From Salinicola avicenniae (GTDB taxonomy: Bacteria > Pseudomonadota > Gammaproteobacteria > Pseudomonadales > Halomonadaceae), in NCBI RefSeq assembly GCF_023736115.1, contig NZ_JAKQZC010000003.1, positions 372,001 through 436,000 on the forward strand: 64,000 nt of DNA, given 5' to 3'. This document shows, in pieces, positions 8,588 through 16,615 of the stretch. Made by a program: the position numbers and the translations under genes. Position 1 is the first letter of the stretch; each line of letters begins with the position of its first letter. The notes under the pieces were generated by a model that saw nothing but the letters and a program-made list of their open reading frames with translations, did not search any database and was not told where the DNA came from.

Positions 8588-9349
8588 CTAGGCCGGCGTG
8601 CTCCAGTCGCCGCGGCCCTGAATGCTGACCGGTTCGAAGGCGAGGTCTTCGTTGTGACGTTCGATATAGTCGCGGTAGTCGTAGCGGGCGCCGGGAAATC
8701 CGACCATCTTCCACGCCACCATGTCTCGGTTGCCGCCGTACATCGGGTCGGCGAAAAAGCCTTCCATGGTGTTTTGTAGAACGATCTCGAAGAACGCCAC
8801 CGAGTCGATGTCGTCGAGTGCGATATCGCCGCTTTCGAGCTGGGCGAGTATCGCGTCGCGCTGCTCTCCGCCGAGATCCTTGAACAGGGCGTCCTGGGTG
8901 TTGCGGCAGTGATCGTCGAGCGAGGCCAGGCCGAGTCGGTAGCGCTGTTGTGGGGTCAGCGGTGACTGATCGCCTTGCTGCGGGGTGCCTGCCTGAAACG
9001 GGCCATGCATGTAGCGGCGTTCGTAGTCGCCGTATAAGCCGGCAAGCTGACGGTCGATGAATACGGCGCAGCCGGCGTCCTTGCCACTGACGCTCAGGTC
9101 GTCGGCGGGGATCAGGCGTTCGACGATCGCCTCGACGGTCGCGGCTTCATCCGGTGTGAAAAATTGCCAATCGGCGTCGTCGTCCACCGGCGTGGCGGCA
9201 ATATTGGAAAACGGCTGCCACTCGGGGGTGTCGGTATAGCTCAGGGCGCGGGCGGTGCCGGACGCACCGACCAGCAGCGCTGCCGACGAGCCCAGAAGCT
9301 GTCGGCGGGTCAGACCGCCTGCCTTGGCGGTATCGCGGGTTTTGCTCAT
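8588..9349 (-). CDS. Gluconate 2-dehydrogenase subunit 3 (Tat-exported small subunit)
   Basis: The 253-residue protein opens with a twin-arginine signal (TRRQLLGSSAALLVG, about residues 14-28) followed by ARA, and has the gluconate_2-dh3 family body (FFTPDEAATVEAIVERLIPAD). The small subunit is thought to carry the flavoprotein across the membrane as a folded complex. I chose the ATG at 9349 rather than the adjacent GTG at 9352 because AGGGA is well placed. First gene of the operon; the flavoprotein start lies 70 bases downstream. Confidence 0.88.
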   Translation of the reverse strand: MSKTRDTAKAGGLTRRQLLGSSAALLVGASGTARALSYTDTPEWQPFSNIAATPVDDDADWQFFTPDEAATVEAIVERLIPADDLSVSGKDAGCAVFIDRQLAGLYGDYERRYMHGPFQAGTPQQGDQSPLTPQQRYRLGLASLDDHCRNTQDALFKDLGGEQRDAILAQLESGDIALDDIDSVAFFEIVLQNTMEGFFADPMYGGNRDMVAWKMVGFPGARYDYRDYIERHNEDLAFEPVSIQGRGDWSTPA

Positions 9350-9774
9350 CACGGTTCCCTAACGGTCATGTCGGCCCGGCTCCCGAACGGGGCGGGCACG
9401 GGAGAAACCATCGCTAGACGGGAAATAGATATAGTTGAATTAGATAACGTGCTAACGACCTCTTTCAATCTAGGGGATGCGACAATTGATCGCAATACGA
9501 AAGTCGCAATTTGGCGTCGCCTTCGGCGAGGAACCCGAGCCAAAAGTCTTTGCTGGTCAGTGCCGATCACGCTTGCAAGCGACGTGTGCTGGCAGGAAGC
9601 AGGCGCCAGACGGCGGAATGGCTGTGGCAGGAGAGCGTGAGCGGAGAGGGTGAAAGGAAACGGAGGCAAGGAAACGAAGGAAGGCGATACCTGCCGGAGA
9701 GTGAGGGCGCGGCGGGTATGAGTTATCGGCCGGTCGTGGGCGAGAGTATGGGTGAGGCAGTGAGGCTTTCGGCG
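9350..9774. other. Intergenic region upstream of the gluconate dehydrogenase operon
   Basis: This 425-base stretch has no credible gene. Bases about 9420-9500 are distinctly AT-richer than the surroundings and should hold the minus-strand promoter of the dehydrogenase operon: on that strand TTGAAA is followed 16 bases later by TATCTA, and a second possible -10 (TATATC) lies further on. Bases 9590-9770 are purine-rich and show no terminator for the MscS gene. Confidence 0.4.
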
Positions 9775-10959
9775 TCAGGCATCGCCCTCTCCCTCGCCGT
9801 CGTCTGTCTCCGGGGCACCGCGGCGGCTGCGCGGCGCTTGCCTACGCGGTGCGTCACGTCGTGCCCGTCGCGACGCGCTGCCGGCGGTTTCGTCTTCCCG
9901 CTCGCCCGTGCGGGTATCGATCCCTTCAGGGAAGTAGACGCGAGACGTCGGCAGCGCCAGTGCGGCACCGTGGCGGTCGATGACGTCGCGGATCTTGAGC
10001 AGGATATCCTGCTTGATCTCGTGGAAGCGCTGCCAATCGGTTTCACGGGTGAAGGCATAAATCAGGATGTCGAGGGAATATTGGCCGAATGTCTCGAAAT
10101 TGACCGTAATCAGCTCGTCCTGATCGATCTCGTCGTGCTGCTGGAGCAGGTCGCGGATATCTCGCGTGATCGCCTCCATGACGCCGATGTCCTGATAGCG
10201 GATACCGACCGTCTCCCATAGCCGGCGGCTGACCATGCGTGTCGGCGTTTCGACCGAAATCTGGCTGAACCAGGCGTTGGGTACATAGAGCGGCGGACCG
10301 GCGAAGGTGCGAATGGTGGTCAGGCGCCAGCCGATATCCTCGACGATGCCCTCGATCTCGCGTTCTGGGGAGCGGATCCAGTCGCCGACGACGAAAGGCT
10401 TGTCCAGGTGAACCACCATGCCGCCGAAGAAGTTGGCGATGACATCGCGCGCGGCGAAGCCGATCACCAGACCGCCGAAGCCGCCCATGGCGAGGATGCT
10501 CGACATGGAAACGCCCAGGATCTGCAGGCCGATCAGGATGAGCGAAACGATCAGAATCGCGCCGACGATTTTGGTCAGCGCTGAGGCCGAGGTCGGGTCG
10601 ACCGGCTTGGCGCGACACTTGACCGGCGGAAAGACCAGTCGCTGTTCGAGGCGTCGGGCGAGCCGGATGCCGCCCCAGGCCAGCAGCAGCAGGGTGATCA
10701 GCGCGCCGGTCCGCGCCAGGACCGTTGTCAGTGCCTGAATCTCGAAGTGAGCGCCGACGATGCCGAGGCCGACCATCAGTGCCGTACACCAGATCCACCA
10801 GCGAAGCGGCGACCGCAGTCCGTGAAGGATCGGATCGTCCCAGCGGCGAGGCGATTCCCGCAGGCGCATTTCAAGGCGCTTGAGCGTGACGTGAAGCGAA
10901 ACGTCGGCAATGATCGCCACGATCAGGATGACCAGAGGCAGCAGTACCCAGCCGGGCAC
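9775..10959 (-). CDS. MscS-family mechanosensitive ion channel
   Basis: At least 394 residues: N-terminal transmembrane helices (about residues 5-25, 55-75, 80-100), the MscS pore helix region ILAMGGFGGLVIGFAARDVIANFFGG (about 160-185) and the beta domain GDWIRSPEREIEGIVEDIGWR. The C-terminal tail is basic and low complexity. MscS channels release solutes on hypo-osmotic shock, fitting a halotolerant host. The annotated start is a GTG without a Shine-Dalgarno. The frame stays open upstream, and GAGGAAAGG precedes an ATC at 11022, so the true N-terminus is probably about 21 residues longer. Confidence 0.87.
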   Translation of the reverse strand: MPGWVLLPLVILIVAIIADVSLHVTLKRLEMRLRESPRRWDDPILHGLRSPLRWWIWCTALMVGLGIVGAHFEIQALTTVLARTGALITLLLLAWGGIRLARRLEQRLVFPPVKCRAKPVDPTSASALTKIVGAILIVSLILIGLQILGVSMSSILAMGGFGGLVIGFAARDVIANFFGGMVVHLDKPFVVGDWIRSPEREIEGIVEDIGWRLTTIRTFAGPPLYVPNAWFSQISVETPTRMVSRRLWETVGIRYQDIGVMEAITRDIRDLLQQHDEIDQDELITVNFETFGQYSLDILIYAFTRETDWQRFHEIKQDILLKIRDVIDRHGAALALPTSRVYFPEGIDTRTGEREDETAGSASRRARRDAPRRQAPRSRRGAPETDDGEGEGDA

Positions 10960-11212
10960 GTTGATCCACTGCCCAAGGGTTTCCTGCGCGCGGGAAAACA
11001 GATGGGTGACCTGATCGACGATCGTCCTTTCCTCTTGCTGTCGGCGTCTGGCGTCTCGGTTAGATCGGCGACCGAGGTGGGGCGCCGAGGTACCGTTAAC
11101 CCGAGAAAGCGTAGCGGGCTGCGGGCCGCACTGCCAGCCGGGTGGCCAGAGCCTCGGCGGCGTCAGGCTAGTGAGTCATGCACGCAATCGGCGCGCTTGG
11201 CCTCCTGAGCCT

Positions 11213-11731
11213 TCAAGCATGACAGCAGCGTTTGGCTTTCTTGCCGCTACCGCACGGACAGGGGGCGTTGCGCGAAACGCTGGATGCGCGCGGGGTTTCG
11301 GGTGCGGGATCGAGCACGCCGTCCACGTAGACCCAGGCGCCACCTCGGCGACGAAAGCGTGAACGTTCGTGAAGTGTTTGCGGTTGTGTAACCGAACCGT
11401 CTCTCGGTACACAGCGGGCCTTGAACTCGACGCTGCCGCGGGCGCCGCTGACACCGCTATCGAGGATCTCCAGCCCCAGCCAGTCGTTGTCGCGCGCGTC
11501 GAGCGTCTCAGCGGTCAGTTCGGCGGGGCGGCTGTCGCGATCCCAGGTCTCGAGCAGATAGGCGCCGAGCCCGCCCAGCGCAAAGGCGCTGTAGCGCGAC
11601 CGCATGAGCGCCTCCGGCGTCGAAGCCTTCGCTTCACGGCGATGCAAGGGCGCGCAGCAGTTCGCGTAGGGTATCTCGCTGCCGCAGGGGCAGCGCTGTT
11701 CGGTGATGGAATCTGTGGACTGGCCGCTCAT
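11213..11731 (-). CDS. YchJ-family (UPF0225) SEC-C motif protein
   Basis: The 172-residue protein carries cysteine-rich SEC-C type motifs at both ends: CPCGSEIPYANCC (about residues 14-26) and CPCGSGKKAKRCC (about 158-170), with the YchJ core ALMRSRYSAFALG between. SEC-C motifs bind zinc. YchJ itself has no firm function. Monocistronic on the minus strand. The 253 bases between its stop and the MscS gene hold no other gene. Confidence 0.87.
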   Translation of the reverse strand: MSGQSTDSITEQRCPCGSEIPYANCCAPLHRREAKASTPEALMRSRYSAFALGGLGAYLLETWDRDSRPAELTAETLDARDNDWLGLEILDSGVSGARGSVEFKARCVPRDGSVTQPQTLHERSRFRRRGGAWVYVDGVLDPAPETPRASSVSRNAPCPCGSGKKAKRCCHA

Positions 11732-11895
11732 TTCGGTAAACTTCCCGAATATTTGTCGCTGAATGTTAAGGCTGCGCTGATCTTATCTCGCGCTTATGGT
11801 ACAACAGCGTCGCCATGTGGCGTTGCTAGGCTCGTCAATCCATTCGTCAAGCAAGCCAGTTCGTCAAGTCACTCGACGTGCAGGTCGACCAATCT

Positions 11896-12609
11896 ATGTT
11901 TCTCGATGAGTTTCACTCCGCCGAGGCGGATCGAATCTGCGTCACCGCCGAGCAGGCCAGTCGCTTCGCGCGCGAGATCGCGGGAGATTACAACCCGATT
12001 CACGATCCCTGCGCACGGCGTTTCTGTGTGCCGGGGGATCTGCTTTTCTCGCTGGTGCTGGCGCATTACGGCCTGTCGCAGCGCATGACATTCCATTTCT
12101 GCGGCATGGTCGGCGATCGGGTGGCGCTGCGCTTCGTCGAGGACGAGGCGGGCGGCGTCAGCGTCGTCGACGATGCGGGCAAGCAGTATCTCAAGGTCCA
12201 GCGCGAAGGCTGGACGATTCGGGACCCCGCCACCGTGGAAACCTTCACGCGGCGTTACGTCGCTTTCTCCGGGCGCAACTTCCCGCACTATCTCAAACCG
12301 CTGCTGGAGGATAAGGGCGTGATGTTCAACCCGCAGCGGCCGCTGGTGATCTATGACAGCATGGGCTTCTCGCTGGAAGATCACGACCCCTGCGACCTGG
12401 AGCTGGACTTTGCCGGCGCCGAGCTGGACGTGAAGGGCAAGCGGGGCGAGGCGCATCTGGAGTTTCGCATGCGCTGCGGTGAGCGTGACGTGGGCACCGG
12501 TTCCAAGAAACTCGTGATCAGCGGCCTGCAGCCCTACGATGCCGATCAGATGGAGACTTTTGTCACCACCTTCGCCCAGTTGAAGGCCGCCAACCCCTGT
12601 TCGGCCTGA
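11896..12609 (+). CDS. DUF3581 family protein, hotdog/MaoC-like
   Basis: This 237-residue protein matches the gammaproteobacterial DUF3581 family, which I recognise from the ending of its N-terminal motif, NPIHDPCARRFCVPGDLLF. Within it, GDYNPIH gives D-x4-H, the arrangement of the Asp/His pair in (R)-specific enoyl-CoA hydratases, so a hotdog hydratase or thioester-binding role is possible but unproven. I chose the ATG at 11896, where family members start, over the GTG at 11878. Free-standing, divergent from the YchJ-like gene. Confidence 0.8.
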   Translation: MFLDEFHSAEADRICVTAEQASRFAREIAGDYNPIHDPCARRFCVPGDLLFSLVLAHYGLSQRMTFHFCGMVGDRVALRFVEDEAGGVSVVDDAGKQYLKVQREGWTIRDPATVETFTRRYVAFSGRNFPHYLKPLLEDKGVMFNPQRPLVIYDSMGFSLEDHDPCDLELDFAGAELDVKGKRGEAHLEFRMRCGERDVGTGSKKLVISGLQPYDADQMETFVTTFAQLKAANPCSA

Positions 12610-12754
12610 GCCGTGGCGCGTGTGAAGCTCGGGGCGTGCGCGCCCGTTAGGTCATGGCGCACTCGCACCCGCTTGCCTCGTATGATCATAATGCGGTGAA
12701 GCGGCGGCCCTTCTGCGCGGGTCGTCGTCCTCGATCACGCGTCATGGATTCGCC

Positions 12755-13552
12755 ATGAAGGGACACGTCACTCCGTTTCAGTTCTTCATACTGGCACTGT
12801 CGTTCTACGTGCTGGGCGCCTTGCTGGCCGATGTCTTCCTAGATCTGCCGCCGGACATTCGTCAACTGTTCGGCTACATGGACTACATCGTCTGTTTCTT
12901 CTTCTTCCTCGATTTCTGCTTCCGCTTTCGCGCGGCGCCGAGCAAACGGGGCTATCTGCTGCACTGGGGCTGGCTAGACCTGCTGGCCTGTATTCCGGCG
13001 GGGTGGCTGCAGGCCGCGCGTCTGGCGCGCGTGGTGCAGGTCATTCGCGTATTGCGCGCCCTGCGCTCGCTGGAGTTAATCTGGCAACTGCTGTTTCGTA
13101 ACCGCGCCGAGGGGGTTCTCGCCTCCGCTGCCACGGCAACCGTGCTGCTGGTGGTCTTTGGCGCGACCACCGTGCTGCTGGTGGAAACGCCCAACCCGGA
13201 CAGCCCGATCAACACGGCAGAGGAAGCGCTCTGGTGGGCCATCGTGACCGTCACCACGGTCGGTTATGGGGACTACTATCCGGTGACAACCCTAGGACGG
13301 GTCGTCGCCGTTCTGCTGATGGTCTGTGGCGTCGGGCTCTTCGGTAGTTTCGCGGCCTATATCAGCTCGCTGTTCGTCGAGGATCAGGGGGAGAGCGAGT
13401 CGCGCCAGCACAAGGCCAATCGACGGATGATGCGCCACATGATCGAACAAGTCGGAGAGCTGCAAGCCGAGATCGAGTCGCTGCGCGAAGAGCTTCAGGC
13501 GCACCGACGGCGGCTGGACGGGCGTGAGGAAGATGACAAACCGAAGCGATAA
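12755..13552 (+). CDS. Voltage-gated potassium channel, six transmembrane helices
   Basis: A 265-residue Kv-type channel. Hydrophobic helices span about residues 6-26, 38-55 and 65-80, an arginine-bearing S4-like helix LARVVQVIRVLRALRSLE sits at about 90-107, S5 at about 120-140, and the pore reads TVTTVGYGDYYP (about 165-176), giving the TVGYGD selectivity filter. The C-terminal 55 residues form a coiled-coil-like, highly charged tail (MIEQVGELQAEIESLREELQ region). It conducts K+ across the inner membrane. No fused RCK domain. No operon partner. Confidence 0.92.
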   Translation: MKGHVTPFQFFILALSFYVLGALLADVFLDLPPDIRQLFGYMDYIVCFFFFLDFCFRFRAAPSKRGYLLHWGWLDLLACIPAGWLQAARLARVVQVIRVLRALRSLELIWQLLFRNRAEGVLASAATATVLLVVFGATTVLLVETPNPDSPINTAEEALWWAIVTVTTVGYGDYYPVTTLGRVVAVLLMVCGVGLFGSFAAYISSLFVEDQGESESRQHKANRRMMRHMIEQVGELQAEIESLREELQAHRRRLDGREEDDKPKR

Positions 13553-13584
13553 GCGAAGTCGATAGCATCGATTGGCAAAGTGCA

Positions 13585-13613
13585 TTGCCAGAAAAATATG
13601 AGGGTGCTAATAT
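13585..13613 (+). promoter_or_regulatory. Strong sigma-70-type promoter
   Basis: TTGCCA (13585-13590) and TAATAT (13608-13613) are separated by exactly 17 bases, within an AT-rich island of otherwise GC-rich sequence. Predicted transcription start is near 13620. A terminator follows only about 75 bases later, before any sizeable reading frame. Confidence 0.6.
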
Positions 13614-13619
13614 ATTTGG

Positions 13620-13729
13620 CGTCGAATGAAGGTTTCGATATAGCAGTCGTTCGAGTCGCGTCGCAGACGCATCTCCTAGTAACACCCCGCCTCGCCCGCG
13701 CATCCCCCCTCTTTGCGCGGGCTTTTTTT
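13620..13729 (+). ncRNA. Candidate small non-coding RNA or attenuated leader, ending in an intrinsic terminator
   Basis: The stretch runs from the predicted start near 13620 to a textbook intrinsic terminator: GCCCGCGC (13694-13701) pairs with GCGCGGGC (13715-13722), followed by seven T (13723-13729). There is no credible ORF, only ATG AAG GTT TCG ATA TAG at 13626. An independent roughly 110-nt transcript fits best. A terminated leader of yjdM, whose GTG is at 13929, is the alternative. No known sRNA family is recognised. Confidence 0.45.
13694..13729 (+). terminator. Rho-independent terminator
   Basis: An 8-bp perfect GC stem (13694-13701 with 13715-13722), 13-base loop and a seven-T tract. 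It ends the candidate small RNA and would also stop read-through from the potassium channel gene. Confidence 0.88.
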
Positions 13730-13928
13730 GTCTCCGCGTTTGGTACCCGTATTCCGTGTAGCTCTCTCAGCGACTGGCTTTCGCCTTGCTCTCGGGTGCT
13801 GGAGCGGCGCGTCTGGCGATTGCCATTCGGGGCTTGAGGCTCGGTCGAGCGGGCGTGGCGCCATGTCGCTGGCTCGCCCAGTCATCGGCCGGTAGACTGC
13901 GCGCTCTTTCAACTTGAGGATCGCCCCC

Positions 13929-14270
13929 GTGACGCCGTCTCCCGCCTGTCCCCAGTGTGGCTCCGAATTCGTCTATCCGGATGCCGACCTCTTCATCTGC
14001 CCGGAGTGCGCCCACGAGTGGTCTCGTCACGGCGACGAGGATACCGACGAGACTCCGGCGCCGATCACCGATGCCCATGGCACGCCGCTAGCCGATGGCG
14101 ATAGCGTGACCGTGATCAAGGATCTCAAGATCAAGGGCTCGTCCCAGGTCGTGAAGGTCGGCACCAAGGTCAAGAGCATTCGTTTGATCGACGGCGATCA
14201 CGATATCGACTGCAAGATCGACGGGATCGGGGCGATGAAGCTTAAGTCGGAGTTCGTCAAAAAGGCGTGA
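13929..14270 (+). CDS. yjdM: YjdM/PhnA-family zinc ribbon protein
   Basis: The 113-residue protein has an N-terminal zinc ribbon ([10 protein letters not shown], then CPECAHEW) and the C-terminal YjdM domain with [18 protein letters not shown] and KSEFVKKA. Once called PhnA by association with alkylphosphonate uptake, the family has no proven enzymatic role. The GTG at 13929 is chosen because GAGG lies 9 bases upstream; the TTG at 13914 would put that site inside the gene. Confidence 0.87.
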   Translation: MTPSPACPQCGSEFVYPDADLFICPECAHEWSRHGDEDTDETPAPITDAHGTPLADGDSVTVIKDLKIKGSSQVVKVGTKVKSIRLIDGDHDIDCKIDGIGAMKLKSEFVKKA

Positions 14271-14337
14271 GCAGGGCCCGACAAGTGGCCGGGCGAGAGG
14301 TGGGGCGCTAACTCGGTGGCGATGTTCGCGGTCGGGT

Positions 14338-14688
14338 TCAACGCTCGCTGCGCACCTCGTACTCGCCGTCCAGCACTTGCTGGGAGGCGCGCTGGTTAGA
14401 CCGCGGGTCATGCTCGGCCGAACCGCCGGCATACTGCGCCTGCGAGGCGCGCACCTGTTCGGCGCGCTTTTTCATGCGATGGCGCAAGAACGGCAGCATG
14501 GCCCAGCCGACGATCAGCAGGAACAGACCGAGCAGGGTACCGACGATCAGCATGGCGCCGAACAGCAACCAGGTGAACAGCATTTTCAGACCGCCGGCAC
14601 CCGGTGACGGGCGAGAGTTGTCGACGCGAGCCTTCCACTGCTGGGCGGCTTGCCAGGCGGCATTCTGGGTATGGCGTTGATCGCTCAT
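14338..14688 (-). CDS. Conserved hypothetical membrane protein
   Basis: A 116-residue protein I do not recognise. It has a polar N-terminus, one long hydrophobic stretch (about residues 35-66, GGLKMLFTWLLFGAMLIVG onward) that could form one helix or a hairpin of two, then a basic HRMKKRAEQ turn and a Gln/Ser-rich cytoplasmic tail. Its ATG overlaps the stop of the PepSY-like gene by 4 bases (14685-14688), so it is translationally coupled and probably belongs to the same envelope-response unit. Confidence 0.65.
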   Translation of the reverse strand: MSDQRHTQNAAWQAAQQWKARVDNSRPSPGAGGLKMLFTWLLFGAMLIVGTLLGLFLLIVGWAMLPFLRHRMKKRAEQVRASQAQYAGGSAEHDPRSNQRASQQVLDGEYEVRSER

Positions 14689-15179
14689 CCGGTTTCTCCT
14701 GTGGCGTTGACGTCATCTGGATCGAGATCGTCTCGATGCAAATCGAGATCGAAATCGTCGCTGGCGGCGCCGGCGCGGTAACCCTCGATCTCGATGTGTC
14801 CGTCACTATCGACCTCGAGCTCCGTGAATCGTTGCATGCCGCGTTGACGAGCCTGTTCGAGTGCTGCCCGCAGCTCGTCACCATCGAGGCTCCAGTCGGG
14901 CGTCGTCGAGCGGCGTTGGCTCTCTCTGAGCAGTTCACCGTCGTTCAGCCGCATGGCGACGTCAAGTTCCCAGCCATCCTCGCGCCAGCCCTCCAGCTCG
15001 ATCATGCCGTCGTCGTGATCGACGTCGAATTTCTCGTAACGGCTGAAACCGTAGCGACCGGCCTCTTCGAGCAGGCCCTCCAGTTCTCCGTAAGAGAGAG
15101 CGCTGTCATTGGCCATGGCACCGGCGCTCACGCCGCTGCCAAGGGCCAGGGCGGGCAGCATCCAGAGACGATATTTCAT
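14685..15179 (-). CDS. Periplasmic PepSY-like domain protein
   Basis: The 164-residue exported protein has a signal peptide (about residues 1-22, ending ALA-like AGAMA) followed by two repeats of a PepSY-type unit: GYSFSRYEKFDVDHDDG-like segment near 35-60 and GMQRFTELEVDSDGHIEIEGY near 105-125. PepSY modules are small periplasmic domains often encoded beside two-component systems. The ATG at 15179 has AGGAGG 6 bases upstream; the longer frame to 15293 is not needed. Divergent from another PepSY gene at 15476. Confidence 0.75.
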   Translation of the reverse strand: MKYRLWMLPALALGSGVSAGAMANDSALSYGELEGLLEEAGRYGFSRYEKFDVDHDDGMIELEGWREDGWELDVAMRLNDGELLRESQRRSTTPDWSLDGDELRAALEQARQRGMQRFTELEVDSDGHIEIEGYRAGAASDDFDLDLHRDDLDPDDVNATGETG

Positions 15180-15475
15180 GGCATTCCTCCTCACATCCGG
15201 CAGGCCATCTCGCTGTCGCCCCGAGGGTGAGGCGAAGCGCCTGATGCCGTTATACTCGGGACGACCTTGCCGGGGACTGACAACGTGATTCATGTCCGGT
15301 TCATCGCCGCATTATGGTCTCTTGTGAGTTCGCCCAGGGGAGCGATGACAAGGCTACGACAAGTCGATATAAGGGCGTCGAAAGACCGATTCACGAGGCG
15401 GGCGTGTAGTCGGGCCATAATACGCCCGTTATTGCGTTCATTACCGGTTAATGGCCACTGCGGCAGACTAGCCTG
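15180..15475. promoter_or_regulatory. Divergent control region between two PepSY genes
   Basis: These 296 bases separate divergent PepSY genes next to an OmpR-type two-component system. Just before the plus-strand gene, GTTCAT (15436-15441) and GTTAAT (15447-15452) repeat with an 11-base period, the spacing of PhoP-type direct repeats, with a further GTTATT at 15428. This makes it a candidate site for the adjacent response regulator. The rest shows no gene. Confidence 0.35.
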
Positions 15476-15823
15476 ATGAAGATTCGCCATTCACTACTGT
15501 TACTTCCGATACTGCCGCTGCTGCTCAGCGGCACGATGCTGCCGGCTGCCGCCGACGGCAATACCTGGCGTGACCTGCACCAGGAGGTCAAGCAGGGGCA
15601 CCTGGTCGGTCTGACCGAGATCATGGATTGGCTGGAGGCCCGCTACGAGGGGCAGATCCTCGAGGTCGAGCTCGAGCAGGACGACGGCGGCGGTCGGATC
15701 GAGTACGAGGTCGAAATGATTGGTCCGCAGGGGCAGGTCGTCGAGTTCGAGTTCGACGCCACCAACGGCGAGCTGCTGAGTATCGAGGGCGTCAACATCG
15801 AGGCAATGAGGAAGTCGCCATGA
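15476..15823 (+). CDS. Periplasmic PepSY domain protein
   Basis: The 115-residue protein has a signal peptide (residues about 1-26, ending AAA-D) and a single PepSY domain with the usual LTEIMDWLEARYEGQILEVEL and GQVVEFEFDATNGELL pattern (about 45-105). Such proteins are thought to act in the periplasm as inhibitors or sensors feeding the adjacent histidine kinase, although biochemical roles are mostly undefined. It lies 120 bases upstream of the response regulator on the same strand, the common PepSY/regulator/kinase order. Confidence 0.85.
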   Translation: MKIRHSLLLLPILPLLLSGTMLPAAADGNTWRDLHQEVKQGHLVGLTEIMDWLEARYEGQILEVELEQDDGGGRIEYEVEMIGPQGQVVEFEFDATNGELLSIEGVNIEAMRKSP

Positions 15824-15892
15824 CGGCGTGCGCCACGCGGTCCGGGCGTCGTTGACGCGCAAGCACGGTGCGTGGGCGAGGACGCAACCGCA

Positions 15893-15947
15893 ATGGGAAA
15901 GGGGCGTTGATGATCGAGAAGGGGCGTTTATGAAGGTTCTGCTATGA
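15893..15947 (+). promoter_or_regulatory. Leader with a chain of overlapping mini-ORFs coupled to the response regulator start
   Basis: Three tiny frames run head to tail into the regulator ATG: ATG 15893 to TGA 15908-15910 (MGKGR), ATG 15910 to TGA 15931-15933 (MIEKGRL), ATG 15930 to TGA 15945-15947 (MKVLL), and finally the true ATG at 15944. Each stop overlaps the next start (TGATG, ATGA, ATGA). The frames arise from direct repeats: AAGGGGCGTTGATGA and AAGGGGCGTTTATGA (20-base period), then ATGAAGGTTCTGCT and ATGAAGGTACTGCT (14-base period). Shine-Dalgarno-like AAGGGG precedes the second and third starts. Confidence 0.55.
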
Positions 15948-16615
15948 AGGTACTGCTGGTCGAGGACGACGCGGCGCTGGCCGAGGCGCTGGCCGAGGCG
16001 CTACGCGAGGCCAGCCTGCTGGTCGAGGCGACCACCACGGGACAGGAGGCGGATTACCTGATCCGTACCGAGCGCTACGATGCGGTGATTCTCGATCTGG
16101 GGCTGCCCGATGGCGATGGCACCCGCTGGCTCTCTCAGTGGCGTGATGACGACATCGATCTGCCGGTCCTCGTGCTGACCGCGCGCGAGCGCTGGTCGGA
16201 CAAGGCCGCAGGATTTTCCGCGGGCGCCGATGATTACGTCGTCAAACCGTTCGAGACCGCCGAAATTCTGTTTCGGCTGCGGGCGCTTGTACGCCGCAGT
16301 CATGGCCATGCCCATCCGGTAATCCGCGTCGGCGAGCTGACGCTGGATACCCATACCGGCAGCGTAACCCTGGCCGGCAGGCCGATCACGCTGACCGCGC
16401 AGGAATCGCGCCTGCTCTCCTATCTGATGCATGCCTCGCCGCGCATCGTCGGCCGAGCCGAGCTCGCCGAGCATGTCTACAACCGTGATCATGAGCCGGA
16501 CTCCAACGTCATCGACGTGCAGATCAGCCGTCTGCGGCGCAAGTTCGGGCGTGCCCGTATCGAGACGCTGCGCGGCCAAGGCTATCGCTTGGTCGATCTC
16601 GAGGGGCAGCCTTGA
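15944..16615 (+). CDS. OmpR-family two-component response regulator
   Basis: A 223-residue regulator. The receiver domain has acidic D8/D9, phospho-acceptor D51 (ILDLGLPDGDG) and switch lysine K101 (DDYVVKPFE). The C-terminal winged helix (about 125-220) carries LTLDTHTGSVTLAGR and NVIDVQISRLRRKFG. The layout resembles the PhoP/QseB/PmrA group. It overlaps the kinase start by 4 bases. Targets probably include the divergent PepSY genes. The sequence just upstream of its ATG is an imperfect copy of its first 14 bases, described under the leader. Confidence 0.93.
   Translation: MKVLLVEDDAALAEALAEALREASLLVEATTTGQEADYLIRTERYDAVILDLGLPDGDGTRWLSQWRDDDIDLPVLVLTARERWSDKAAGFSAGADDYVVKPFETAEILFRLRALVRRSHGHAHPVIRVGELTLDTHTGSVTLAGRPITLTAQESRLLSYLMHASPRIVGRAELAEHVYNRDHEPDSNVIDVQISRLRRKFGRARIETLRGQGYRLVDLEGQP

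Noticed and set aside
13640-13700. Possible tRNA: TTCGAGT resembling a T loop near 13649
   Set aside because: Flanking bases do not pair as a T stem, and no acceptor, D or anticodon arms can be laid out around it.
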